Positions 1 to 7,863 of a stretch of DNA of 39,188 nt are shown piece by piece (position 1 is the first letter of the stretch; every line of letters begins with the position of its first letter). This stretch comes from an uncultured Paracoccaceae bacterium. GTDB taxonomy: Bacteria; Pseudomonadota; Alphaproteobacteria; Rhodobacterales; Rhodobacteraceae. The stretch covers positions 1 through 39,188 of the forward strand of contig CAJJBH010000088.1 in NCBI GenBank assembly GCA_905182355.1. The letters are read 5' to 3'. Both the position numbers and the translations under genes were made by a program. The notes below the pieces were generated by a model, which had not been told where the DNA came from, ran no database searches, and saw nothing but the letters and a program-made list of their open reading frames with translations.

Positions 1-63
1 CACTGCGCGATTGAACATCATGTCTACACTTTCACGAAAGCTCATCTCTTGGGGAACACTCAC
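1..63 (-). CDS. N-terminus of a Glu/Leu/Phe/Val dehydrogenase-like protein (partial)
   Basis: Only the first 21 codons are inside the window; the gene runs off the left edge. A GTG start at 63 follows a strong AAGGAG ribosome binding site at 72-77 with 7-base spacing. The peptide contains SFRESVDMMFNRAV, which resembles the start of alphaproteobacterial NAD-dependent glutamate dehydrogenases, in which a SFRESVDxMFNRA segment precedes the catalytic domain. That match is from memory of the family and rests on few residues. An in-frame ATG (codon 7) is an alternative start but lacks a comparable ribosome binding site. The gene is divergent from the Tad genes. Confidence 0.6.
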   Translation of the reverse strand, partial: MSVPQEMSFRESVDMMFNRAV

Positions 64-443
64 CTGGCAACTCCTTTTAGGTCACAACGACTCGACTTAA
101 CGCCGATCTGTGACAGCAGCATATGACGAGTTGGTTAACAACTGCGAGTTTAAACGCACATTTTTTGAGCTGTTTAAGAAAAACCCTTTCGATTCGTATG
201 ATCTGACGCCCGTTAGTTGAAAAGGGCGTCCATTGGTCAGGCGGAGCCCTATTTTCGTCGGAAAACAGAAATTGGTTAAAGGATCGTAAACAATGACCAA
301 TGCCTGCCAACATTGTCCTCAATAAATGAAGAACTCCTTACAGTCTCCCCCATCTCGCCAGAATTCGACCACAATTCCCAGTCAAAAACAGCATCGAAGT
401 AGTGGGTTTTTCGTGACCCACCACAAAAATTGGATGGTCCAGA
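64..443. other. Divergent intergenic region without a gene
   Basis: This 380-base AT-richer stretch separates two divergent genes and should hold both promoters. I could not pick a convincing -35/-10 pair. It contains two small perfect inverted repeats: a 7-bp stem at 205-211/224-230 (GACGCCC/GGGCGTC, 12-base loop) and a 6-bp stem at 402-407/416-421 (GTGGGT/ACCCAC) in the probable leader of the downstream gene. Neither is followed by a T-run. Open frames inside it are short and lack ribosome binding sites. Confidence 0.6.
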
Positions 444-1877
444 ATGTCTGTGCTCAAGTCGAACAAGAACATGCTAAAAAACCGGCTCACACCGAATGAA
501 ATGATGTTTATGCTTAAACACTTTGCCCGCAAAGAAGACGGCGCGATGACATTGTTTGCCGTCTTTATGTTCTTAATGATGATCCTTGTTGCGGGCCTTG
601 GTGTCGATTTGATGCGTAACGAAATGGAGCGTACAAAAATACAAAATACGATTGACCGTGCGGTTCTCGCCGCAGCAGACCTTGATCAAACTTTGGATCC
701 AAGTGCCGTTGTCACGGATTACATGGATAAAGCTGGCATTGGCCAACACTTGTCCGAAGTCAACGTGAATGAGGGTCTTAACTTTCGAACCGTCACGGCA
801 ACGGCACAAGCAACAACACCCACACAGTTCATGTCGATGTTAGGTGTGGATACCTTGACCTCACCTGCGCGCAGTGGTGCGGAAGAACGGTTTTCAAACG
901 TTGAAATCTCGATGGTTTTGGACATTTCAGGTTCGATGGGCCGCAACAGCAGAATGGGCAACCTGCGTACCGCTGCCAAGACTTTTATCGATCAAGTTAT
1001 TCGCACAGAAACGGATGATCTAATTTCGGTGTCGCTGGTACCCTACAAAGCGCAAACCAACGCAGGAGAAGCTATTTTTGATGAGTTGAATGCGACCAAA
1101 CTTCATAGCTATTCGCATTGCATCGACTTTGAACAATCCGATTTTAATAGCACGGGGCTTGATCTGAACAAAGACTACCTGCACATGCAACACTTCGTAT
1201 CCAGCTATTCCAATTACGGTGGTTCGCCGGTCAACAATCCGGGTTGCCCAAAGCGCAGCTATGAGGAAATCGTGCCGCTTTCACAAAACAAGAACAGCCT
1301 GAAAGCGACAATCGACAATTACTCTGCACGTGCGAATACCGCGATCAATCTGGGGATGAAGTGGGGCGTCGCACTTTTGGATCCAAGTTTTCAGCCGATC
1401 ACCCAAGCTTTGAGACAACAAGGGAAAGTTGATGCTGTTTTCGAAGACCGCCCGTCCAGCTACTCCGACGACGAGACGCTTAAAACAATCATTCTTATGA
1501 CGGATGGTGTAAATGTTAACACCATTCGTATCCAGCCAAGATACTATGCGAATCCAAACCATTACGTGCACTGGAACTATAATTCCCTGTATCGTTACTT
1601 GGACCGTTACGTTAGCAACTACCGTTGGAACGACTGGCGCTACACGAAATACACGTCCTCCCAAGCAGACACGATGTTGAGCAACATTTGCACTGCGGCA
1701 AAGGACCAGGGCATTGTTATATGGTCTGTCGGGTTTGAAGTTAGCGATTCCAGTGCAGGTATTATGCGGTCATGTGCCTCTTCCCCTAGCCACTTCTTTC
1801 GTGTCGAAGGCGTTGAAATCACCGAAGCATTCAAAGCCATCGCAAGCCAAATCAATCAGTTAAGGTTGATCCAATGA
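444..1877 (+). CDS. TadG-like pilus assembly protein with von Willebrand A domain
   Basis: A 477-residue membrane-anchored protein of the Tad (tight adherence) type IVc pilus family. A charged segment ending in KEDG (about 30-33) leads into one transmembrane helix (about 37-56), followed by a periplasmic region. The von Willebrand A domain has the MIDAS metal site DISGSMG at 160-166, a candidate MIDAS Thr in the TAIN segment near 299, and TDG at 353-355. The family acts in Tad pilus assembly at the cell envelope; the exact role of TadG is poorly defined. The start has only a weak ribosome binding site, and Met10 or Met20 are alternatives. The stop overlaps the next start (ATGA), so it forms a co-translated trio with the next two genes. 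The ATPase, secretin and peptidase genes of a full tad locus are not here. Confidence 0.85.
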   Translation: MSVLKSNKNMLKNRLTPNEMMFMLKHFARKEDGAMTLFAVFMFLMMILVAGLGVDLMRNEMERTKIQNTIDRAVLAAADLDQTLDPSAVVTDYMDKAGIGQHLSEVNVNEGLNFRTVTATAQATTPTQFMSMLGVDTLTSPARSGAEERFSNVEISMVLDISGSMGRNSRMGNLRTAAKTFIDQVIRTETDDLISVSLVPYKAQTNAGEAIFDELNATKLHSYSHCIDFEQSDFNSTGLDLNKDYLHMQHFVSSYSNYGGSPVNNPGCPKRSYEEIVPLSQNKNSLKATIDNYSARANTAINLGMKWGVALLDPSFQPITQALRQQGKVDAVFEDRPSSYSDDETLKTIILMTDGVNVNTIRIQPRYYANPNHYVHWNYNSLYRYLDRYVSNYRWNDWRYTKYTSSQADTMLSNICTAAKDQGIVIWSVGFEVSDSSAGIMRSCASSPSHFFRVEGVEITEAFKAIASQINQLRLIQ

Positions 1878-2410
1878 TCAGATACATCAAACCCTTCCTC
1901 AAAAGGTTTCGGCGCGAAGACGACGGTAATATGACCATTGAATTTGTGCTTGGATTGCCTCTGATCTTTACAATCTTTCTGACAACGGCCGAATTGGGCA
2001 TATATTCGATGCGCCAGATGTTTCTGGATCGCGGTGTAGACATGGCAATCCGCAACGTGCGTTTGAACACCGGTGCCAACTTAAGCCACTCCGATCTTAG
2101 AAAGATGATCTGTGACTTCTCCGGCTTCTTAGAAAATTGTGAAGCTGATGTGAATCTGTCGATGAATCCTATCGACATCCGCACCTACACCGGCCCAACA
2201 GGCCAACCAAGCGATTGCCATAACACCTACCCGCCGATTTCACCCCTGCGGAATTTTGTGCACGGTGGCGAGCATCAGATGATGCTTATCGTAGCCTGTT
2301 ACAAATTTCGTCCAATTTTCCCGACGACCGGTCTGGGCTTTGCTTTTGACGATGTCACTGGTGGAAGTAAGATGTTCGGTTTCTCTGGGTTTGTTCAGGA
2401 GCCATCATAA
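1874..2410 (+). CDS. TadE-like minor pilin (first copy)
   Basis: A 178-residue single-pass protein. The N-terminus REDDGNMTIEF is followed by a hydrophobic helix (about 23-42). This fits a class III prepilin-like processing site: Gly before cleavage and Glu at +5. The rest is a periplasmic domain with four cysteines that could form disulphides. TadE/TadF proteins are minor pseudopilins of the Tad secretion system and are cut by the TadV/CpaA peptidase (family knowledge). The start overlaps the upstream stop by 4 bases and its own stop overlaps the next start (TAATG), so the three are translationally coupled. Confidence 0.85.
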   Translation: MIRYIKPFLKRFRREDDGNMTIEFVLGLPLIFTIFLTTAELGIYSMRQMFLDRGVDMAIRNVRLNTGANLSHSDLRKMICDFSGFLENCEADVNLSMNPIDIRTYTGPTGQPSDCHNTYPPISPLRNFVHGGEHQMMLIVACYKFRPIFPTTGLGFAFDDVTGGSKMFGFSGFVQEPS

Positions 2411-2976
2411 TGTTCTATTCAAAACTGCGTAAAGCAATTGCATACTTCAAACGTGACGAAGATGGTTCGATCGCAATTGAAACTGTCATTCTTGTCCCGA
2501 TGTTGTTTTGGGTTTTCCTTTCAACGCTTTCGATTTTTCATGCTTATCGCCAACACTCGATCAGCCAAAAAGCAGGATACACAATTGGCGACATGATTTC
2601 GCGCGAAACCAACCCAATCGACCGAACCTATATGGTTGGGGCGCAAAAGTTGTTGCAGTTTTTAACGCTTGCAGACTTGCAGGACACAACAATTCGTGTG
2701 TCTTCAGTCAAGTACAACCTGCCTGACAATAAATACGAAATGAACGGGTCCAAGGTTCAAGGTAATGCCAAGAATGAATTCACCCAGAGCGAAGTCGCCG
2801 GACTTACGGGTCGCCTTCCCATTATGAAAGATAACGAACACATCATAGTCGTCGAAACATGGGTCGATTACGATCCACCTTTCGACACGGGTTTAGCGAC
2901 CCATGACGTTGTGAACTTTGTTTTCACCCGCCCACGGTACACCCCACAGGTCTGTTGGGATCAATGTGGCGGCTGA
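2410..2976 (+). CDS. TadE-like minor pilin (second copy)
   Basis: A 188-residue paralogue of the preceding gene product, with RDEDGSIAIE before a hydrophobic helix (about 24-43). Gly then Glu at +5 again match a prepilin-type cleavage site. The periplasmic part ends in two closely spaced cysteines (CWDQCGG). It is the last gene of the Tad trio. Its 3' end overlaps the 3' end of the convergent gene on the other strand by 16 bases, so there is no room for a conventional terminator between them. Confidence 0.85.
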   Translation: MFYSKLRKAIAYFKRDEDGSIAIETVILVPMLFWVFLSTLSIFHAYRQHSISQKAGYTIGDMISRETNPIDRTYMVGAQKLLQFLTLADLQDTTIRVSSVKYNLPDNKYEMNGSKVQGNAKNEFTQSEVAGLTGRLPIMKDNEHIIVVETWVDYDPPFDTGLATHDVVNFVFTRPRYTPQVCWDQCGG

Positions 2977-3446
2977 AGGTCACGCATCGCAATTGTAGCT
3001 GCAAGGATTTCGGATATAAATTTGGTTTGATTGCCAGGCGTCATACCGCCAATACCGATCCTGCGTCCTGCACGCCACCAAAGCCCTGGACGCCACGTGT
3101 GCGTTCCAGCTGTTTTGGTTTTCAACAAAAATCCGTTTGACGGCTTGAATGCAAAAAAGCCACGATCGATGGATTCAATGTCATCAATTGTGCAGATCAA
3201 TACGCCAGACGTGTCGCGCAGTTCTGTTGCTGTCATTTCAATAACCGTCGACGTTGCGCGGCGCATCTTGTCCGCAATCCAAAGCGCACCCCCACCCGTC
3301 AGCAATAAAATGAACTGCCCCAATACTGCAGGGGGCTGTGTAAAACAAACGTAAATCAGCATCACACCCAAAAGCGTCAGCGACACAATCCCCAAAACCC
3401 GTCGCCCCATTGAGGCCGATACCGTCCCGATTACTTCGTCACTCAT
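2961..3446 (-). CDS. Small membrane protein of unknown function
   Basis: A 161-residue protein. Two hydrophobic segments (about 16-34 and 39-56) form a hairpin in the membrane, followed by a soluble C-terminal half with beta-rich character (residues about 65-160). The pattern resembles small bacterial membrane proteins with a PH-like cytoplasmic tail, but I recognise no specific family. It has a plain ATG start. It is convergent with the Tad trio and co-directional with, but 92 bases downstream of, the next minus-strand gene, so it could be the last gene of that unit. No function is assigned. Confidence 0.65.
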   Translation of the reverse strand: MSDEVIGTVSASMGRRVLGIVSLTLLGVMLIYVCFTQPPAVLGQFILLLTGGGALWIADKMRRATSTVIEMTATELRDTSGVLICTIDDIESIDRGFFAFKPSNGFLLKTKTAGTHTWRPGLWWRAGRRIGIGGMTPGNQTKFISEILAATIAMRDLQPPH

Positions 3447-3538
3447 TGCGCCCGCCCTTGAATTGATACCAATACCGATGGTCGCACTGACCTACGCCAA
3501 TTACAGGGTCGCCAGCAAGGGCAGGCTGCTAAAAGGGG

Positions 3539-4483
3539 CTAGCGTTTTGGCACAACCTCGTATCCGCGTTCCTCTGGTTCGTCATCAATCAGTTCCGTTG
3601 GAAACCCCGGGGCAGTGACGGACAGACCTGTCGCTTCTTCCAGCCGTTCGATCATACGGTCCGATTGCGCCCGTTCCCCGTACCGCTTTTGACCGTCAGT
3701 CATCATTTCAATCATCAGAGGCGACAGCTCAAGCGGGACATTGTTGCGATCAGCAATCGCTTGAAACAACCCAATGTCCTTTTGGATTAGATCCATCGTG
3801 AAGTTCACATCCCTATTGCCAGACAAAATAAGTTGGCTTTCTGTTTCATGGACAAAGGAAGTGCCGGACGAAATCGCAATCGCCTCGTAGGTCATGGCCA
3901 TGTCCATGCCAGCGGCCTTCATCACGGTCAACGCCTCACAAATAGATAGAAGGTTCATTGTTGCCAGATAGTTGGTCATCACCTTTAGGGTCGATGAATT
4001 GCCAATCTCGCCAACATGTAAGATGCGGCGGCCCATGTGTGTCAGGATCGGAAGAACCTTGTCAAAGGTGTCGCGGGTACAGCCTGCATAGATCGCAATG
4101 TTGCCAGTATCTGCGCGGTGACAGCCGCCTGATACAGGGCAATCGACGGCCTCGCCACCTGCTTCAATCACCAATGCGCTTAGGCGTTTGACTTCCTCTG
4201 CGTCCGTGGTGGACATTTCCATCCAGATTTTGCCGGGCGCAACATTGGGCAACATCTCGGTCACAACCGCGTTCGAAGCCGCGGGTGTTGGCAAACAGGT
4301 GATTACAGCATCACAAATATGCATCAGGTTGGCCGCGCTTTCGCCGTCTTTGGCGCCTTCAGCAACCTTTTCAGACACAAAATCCGCATTCAGGTCAAAA
4401 ACGTAAGTATCAACACCGTTGCGGATCAAACTGCCTGCCAGCTTGCCGCCAACATTCCCAAGTCCGATGAAACCTATTTTCAC
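3539..4483 (-). CDS. NAD(P)-dependent beta-hydroxyacid dehydrogenase (3-hydroxyisobutyrate dehydrogenase family)
   Basis: A 314-residue two-domain enzyme. The N-terminus has the Rossmann motif GLGNVGG (7-13). The substrate signature DCPVSGG lies at 114-120, and the catalytic lysine is K167 with N171 in the KxxxN pattern on the central helix. The family oxidises beta-hydroxyacids (3-hydroxyisobutyrate, tartronate semialdehyde, 6-phosphogluconate relatives) with NAD or NADP; the exact substrate cannot be read from sequence. Translation begins at GTG (4481-4483), preceded by GGGAGTG as ribosome binding site. It is divergent from the short reductive-dehalogenase homologue, with only 93 bases between starts, so the two may share control. 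Confidence 0.9.
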   Translation of the reverse strand: MKIGFIGLGNVGGKLAGSLIRNGVDTYVFDLNADFVSEKVAEGAKDGESAANLMHICDAVITCLPTPAASNAVVTEMLPNVAPGKIWMEMSTTDAEEVKRLSALVIEAGGEAVDCPVSGGCHRADTGNIAIYAGCTRDTFDKVLPILTHMGRRILHVGEIGNSSTLKVMTNYLATMNLLSICEALTVMKAAGMDMAMTYEAIAISSGTSFVHETESQLILSGNRDVNFTMDLIQKDIGLFQAIADRNNVPLELSPLMIEMMTDGQKRYGERAQSDRMIERLEEATGLSVTAPGFPTELIDDEPEERGYEVVPKR

Positions 4484-4576
4484 TTTAGCACTCCCATTTG
4501 CCCATCAATTCAACAAGCAATTCGACATTTCATTTACGTCTTGTCCATCCTGATTGCGACGCGTTAGCATATCTTT

Positions 4577-5746
4577 ATGAGTTATCCTGAAAGTCACATG
4601 AGCGCACGCGACGAAGACGCCGCTGCTGGCATTGAAATCACCAACGAATTTGAACGCTTCACACAGCGCAATGACGTGTTCACCCGCGCGTTTTGGGATG
4701 ACACGGTTAGGACCAAACAAACTGATGGTTTTTTCGCGTCTTATCGCATGCAGGCAACGCCACGCCGTGGTGACGGTTTTACCCAACGCGATTTTGCACT
4801 ACGCAATGCATCTTGGTTGATTTCAGATGTGATGACAGATCGACATGCCGATCAGGGGCGGCGCGAAGGGTTTCAAGCCCCTATCAGCTATGACACGCCC
4901 ATCGCTCCAACGCAGGTTGAAATTGATGATACAGCCGCAATGTCCAAAGAAATTAAACATGTAGCTAAATTTTTTGGCGCTGATCTGTGCGGTATAACCG
5001 ACATGGATGAAAGGTGGCTTTATGCCAGTAGAATCGATACGCGCGATCTGTCTGAGGCACCAAATGAACTGCCCGAAGGAATGACATCAGTCATCGTTTT
5101 GGGACACGAAATGGACGCCGAATTGGTTGCCACTTATCCATCGGCATTGGCGGGCGCTGCAACGGGGCGCGAGTATTCCCATGAGGCATCTGTGGTAATG
5201 CAACTGGCCGCCTACGTCCGCAACTTGGGATACGAGGCCGTAGCGTCTATGAATGACACAGCGCTCGTCATCCCCTATGCCGTCAAAGCCGGCTTAGGGG
5301 AATACGCGCGAAACCAATTGGTTATCACACCTGAATTTGGTCCGCGGCTACGGTTCTCCAAAATCTTCACCAACATGCCACTGTCGCATGACACACCCGA
5401 ACCCAAAGGGGTGAAGGCGTTTTGCGACATCTGCACAAAATGTGCGGATGCCTGCCCAGTCAAAGCATTACCTTTTGGCCCACCTCAGGTTGGGGGTAGC
5501 AATATCTCAGCCATCAAAGGTGTGCGTAAATGGACATCCGATGCCGAAAAATGTTTCAGCTTTTGGGCCAAAACATCAACAGATTGCGCAATCTGCATGC
5601 GGGTCTGCCCGTTCAATCGCGACTTCAAAACTTGGCAACATCGGGCTTGGCTAAAGCTAGCGTTATCTCGGTTTCGCAAGATCGCTCTGTGGCTGGACCG
5701 CAAACGCGGCGCACGGGTCAAACCAAGCACATGGTGGGCAGATTAA
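4577..5746 (+). CDS. Short cytoplasmic reductive-dehalogenase-family protein, two 4Fe-4S clusters
   Basis: A 389-residue protein with the core of the cobalamin-dependent reductive dehalogenase family. The segment TPEFGPRLR (251-259) and the following KIFTNMPL block are typical. Then come C283/C286/C289/C293-Pro and C326/C337/C340/C344-Pro, binding two 4Fe-4S clusters. Tyr149 in RWLYAS is a candidate for the conserved catalytic tyrosine. There is no twin-arginine signal and no membrane anchor gene, so it is not the respiratory type. Unlike the protein at the right end of the window it has no fused reductase, so it would need an external electron donor. QueG epoxyqueuosine reductase also has a double cluster, but the GPR/TNMPL blocks fit dehalogenases better. 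Met8 (4598) may be the true start because it has the better upstream GAAAG. Actual dehalogenation is unproven. Confidence 0.8.
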   Translation: MSYPESHMSARDEDAAAGIEITNEFERFTQRNDVFTRAFWDDTVRTKQTDGFFASYRMQATPRRGDGFTQRDFALRNASWLISDVMTDRHADQGRREGFQAPISYDTPIAPTQVEIDDTAAMSKEIKHVAKFFGADLCGITDMDERWLYASRIDTRDLSEAPNELPEGMTSVIVLGHEMDAELVATYPSALAGAATGREYSHEASVVMQLAAYVRNLGYEAVASMNDTALVIPYAVKAGLGEYARNQLVITPEFGPRLRFSKIFTNMPLSHDTPEPKGVKAFCDICTKCADACPVKALPFGPPQVGGSNISAIKGVRKWTSDAEKCFSFWAKTSTDCAICMRVCPFNRDFKTWQHRAWLKLALSRFRKIALWLDRKRGARVKPSTWWAD

Positions 5747-5792
5747 GCCGCCCTTCTTTTGGCCGAAAATATTCTGGGGGAACGCGCAGCGT

Positions 5793-5807
5793 GGGGGCAA
5801 AGCCCCC
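5793..5807. repeat. GC-rich extragenic hairpin between convergent genes
   Basis: Perfect 6-bp stem GGGGGC/GCCCCC with an AAA loop, in the 75-base gap between two convergent genes. It is preceded by an AT-rich and G-run segment (about 5761-5790). Roseobacter genomes often carry similar G-run plus hairpin extragenic elements at gene ends (from memory, not checked). There is no T-run, so it is not a standard intrinsic terminator, although its position suggests a 3'-end role for both genes. Confidence 0.45.
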
Positions 5808-5821
5808 TAACCCTTCAAATA

Positions 5822-6877
5822 TCAGCGCAAGCGTTCTTCAGTTTTGGCGTCAAACATCAAAGCACGGTTCGGTTCAAATGTAACGCCCACAGCATCACCT
5901 TGCTTGCTGCGCACATCGCCACGTTCTTCCACGACTAATCGGGTGCCATCGCTGGCACGCAAGTAAGCATAAGACACACCGCCCAGCGCTTCGGTCAGTT
6001 CAACGATAAGATCGCCGCCTTCAACAATGTTCAGATGTTCGGGACGGACACCCATTGTAACCGCTGTGGTGCCTTGGGCAAACTCTACGGATGATGGTGT
6101 AGCAGTGGTGAATGCAGGATGACTCACGTTCGTTCCATCCACGGTGCAGTCTAAAAAGTTCATCGACGGAGACCCAATAAATCCAGCCACAAATTTATTG
6201 TCGGGGTTGCGGTACAAATCAAGCGGTGCGCCAACTTGTTCTATTATTCCAGCCCGCAGCACAACAATCTTGTCAGCCATTGTCATAGCTTCAACTTGAT
6301 CGTGCGTCACATAAATCATCGTCGCGCCGATTTCGTTGTGAAGCCGCGCAATTTCGACACGCATCTCGACACGCAGTTCAGCATCAAGGTTTGACAGCGG
6401 TTCGTCGAACAAGAAAACTTCGGGCCCACGCACAATTGCACGGCCAATTGCAACCCGCTGACGTTGTCCACCGGACAGCGCTTTGGGTTTGCGTTTCAGA
6501 TAATCGCCCAGCTTTAGAATGTCAGAGGCTTTGCCGACTTTTTCTGCCACCACAGCTTTTGGAACGCCGTTCATCTTCAACCCAAAACCCATGTTCTGTT
6601 CGACTGTCATATGCGGATAAAGTGCATAGGTTTGAAACACCATCGCAACTCCGCGCAGGGACGGATCAATGTGTGTCACATCACGCCCCCCGATCGACAT
6701 CGTGCCACCTGTTGTTTCCTCAAGCCCCGCGATCATCCGCAGTAACGTGGACTTCCCGCAACCCGACGGCCCGACAAAAACGCAAAACTCACCGTCTTCA
6801 ATCTCCAGATTGATCCCGTGGATCACCTGCGTTTCACCGTATTTTTTAACGACATTGTTCAGATTTACACCGGTCAT
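5822..6877 (-). CDS. Sugar ABC transporter ATP-binding protein (UgpC/MsmK type)
   Basis: A 351-residue ATPase with Walker A GPSGCGKST (36-44), Q-loop Q82, signature LSGGQ (134-138), Walker B FLFDEP (155-160) and switch H192. The C-terminal OB-like regulatory domain (about 240-351) is typical of CUT1 carbohydrate importers. It would energise the binding protein and permeases encoded from 7864. It lies 3 bases downstream of the IclR gene and shares its transcript, on the strand opposite to the rest of its transporter. The start ATG at 6877 is preceded by AGGG. The family includes promiscuous ATPases serving more than one sugar transporter, so sharing with other systems is possible. Confidence 0.93.
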   Translation of the reverse strand: MTGVNLNNVVKKYGETQVIHGINLEIEDGEFCVFVGPSGCGKSTLLRMIAGLEETTGGTMSIGGRDVTHIDPSLRGVAMVFQTYALYPHMTVEQNMGFGLKMNGVPKAVVAEKVGKASDILKLGDYLKRKPKALSGGQRQRVAIGRAIVRGPEVFLFDEPLSNLDAELRVEMRVEIARLHNEIGATMIYVTHDQVEAMTMADKIVVLRAGIIEQVGAPLDLYRNPDNKFVAGFIGSPSMNFLDCTVDGTNVSHPAFTTATPSSVEFAQGTTAVTMGVRPEHLNIVEGGDLIVELTEALGGVSYAYLRASDGTRLVVEERGDVRSKQGDAVGVTFEPNRALMFDAKTEERLR

Positions 6878-6880
6878 AAT

Positions 6881-7675
6881 TTACCCTGCTTTTATCGTGT
6901 GTTGCTTTGAATCCGGAAACCGCCATGCTTGGGCGTCTGCGGAAATTTGAGTGGCGACGTTGGCAAGTTTGGGTGCCAACGCCTCAAGTTCCATTAGTGT
7001 TCGTCGCATCGTTGGACCTGTGACAGACAGCGCTCCTAGGACACGTCCCCGGTCGGTTAGAATCGGCATTGCGATGCAAATAATTCCCGGTTCGTGTTCC
7101 TCACGGTCAAACGCATAACCACGTTTTTTAATCGCCTCAAGCTCAGCCCGAAGATCAGACGAGGTGGTCAAAGTTGTGTCAGTAAAGCGATGGAACGATT
7201 GTTGGGCGATCACCCGCGCCAATTCTTCTTCGGGTAGGTAGGCCATCATCGCCTTGCCTACGCCCGTGCAATAAGCTGGACCAATTTTGCCCGCTTGTGA
7301 ATACATCTCAACGGGTTCAGCAGCGTTGCGCTTGTCGACATACAAAACTTGTGAGCTGTCCATTTGTGCAAGGTGAACGGTTTCACCCACATCCATACTG
7401 AGCTGATCCAAATAACGACGTGCAATCGGCGCAAGCGAACTGTGCGTCCAAGCTGCGTGCGCCAGTCGCACCAGGCGCATCCCCAGCGCATAGGTTTGTC
7501 TATCTGGATCATAGCCAAGCATTCCTTGGCTCACCAGCGTTTGAAGGAACCTGTAAAGCGTTGCTTTTGGGAATGTACTGGTTTCTAACAGTTGCCCAAA
7601 GCGTACAGGATGCGAAAAAGACGCCACTTGATCAAGGACGTCACATGCTTTTCCAACTGTACCATCACCTGACAT
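6881..7675 (-). CDS. IclR-family transcriptional regulator of the galactoside locus
   Basis: A 264-residue regulator with an N-terminal winged helix-turn-helix (about 5-65) and a C-terminal IclR effector-binding domain (about 80-250), including the GxGKAMMAYL and REEHEPGI segments characteristic of the family. I chose the start at 7675 because AGGGGAGGG lies about 7-8 bases upstream and the family's N-terminal helix begins there; a longer frame upstream adds an atypical leader. The gene is divergent from the binding-protein gene across a 188-base region with a candidate palindromic operator. By position it should control both the leftward ATPase unit and the rightward galactoside operon, probably in response to galactose or a pathway acid (inference). 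Confidence 0.9.
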   Translation of the reverse strand: MSGDGTVGKACDVLDQVASFSHPVRFGQLLETSTFPKATLYRFLQTLVSQGMLGYDPDRQTYALGMRLVRLAHAAWTHSSLAPIARRYLDQLSMDVGETVHLAQMDSSQVLYVDKRNAAEPVEMYSQAGKIGPAYCTGVGKAMMAYLPEEELARVIAQQSFHRFTDTTLTTSSDLRAELEAIKKRGYAFDREEHEPGIICIAMPILTDRGRVLGALSVTGPTMRRTLMELEALAPKLANVATQISADAQAWRFPDSKQHTIKAG

Positions 7676-7761
7676 GAAATGGCCCTCCCCTGCCCGTTCA
7701 TATTGACCGCTGTCGCCCCAATTGAGAGGACAGAATTTCCACCCGAAACCCAATGAGTCTG

Positions 7762-7790
7762 TTGACAACCTATGCGATTCGATGCGTAAT
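7762..7790 (+). promoter_or_regulatory. Possible sigma70 promoter of the galactoside operon
   Basis: A perfect -35 hexamer TTGACA (7762-7767) is followed after 17 bases by CGTAAT (7785-7790), a moderate -10. It lies about 75 bases upstream of the binding-protein start, in the divergent region. The weak -10 keeps confidence low. Confidence 0.35.
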
Positions 7791-7808
7791 TCCAATTAGT
7801 AAAACATG

Positions 7809-7825
7809 GTTTCAAATAATGGAAC
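7809..7825. promoter_or_regulatory. Candidate IclR operator palindrome
   Basis: GTTTCA (7809-7814) and TGGAAC (7820-7825) form an imperfect inverted repeat with 5 of 6 complementary positions and a 5-base AATAA spacer. It lies between the predicted promoter and the binding-protein start, next to the divergently encoded IclR regulator. IclR-family operators are often short AT-spaced palindromes of this size. The assignment is by position and symmetry only. Confidence 0.4.
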
Positions 7826-7863
7826 TAAAAAATACCTACGCTAATGGAAATAGGGAGCTCTCC

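Noticed and set aside
120-165. CtrA-type TTAA-N7-TTAA site upstream of the Tad genes
   Set aside because: TTAA pairs are present, but the spacing is 11 rather than 7.
205-230. 7-bp inverted repeat as an sRNA terminator
   Set aside because: The loop is long, there is no T-run, and no promoter or conserved RNA is visible upstream.
4577-5746. QueG epoxyqueuosine reductase
   Set aside because: The double 4Fe-4S layout is shared, but the TPEFGPR and TNMPL blocks fit the reductive dehalogenase family better.
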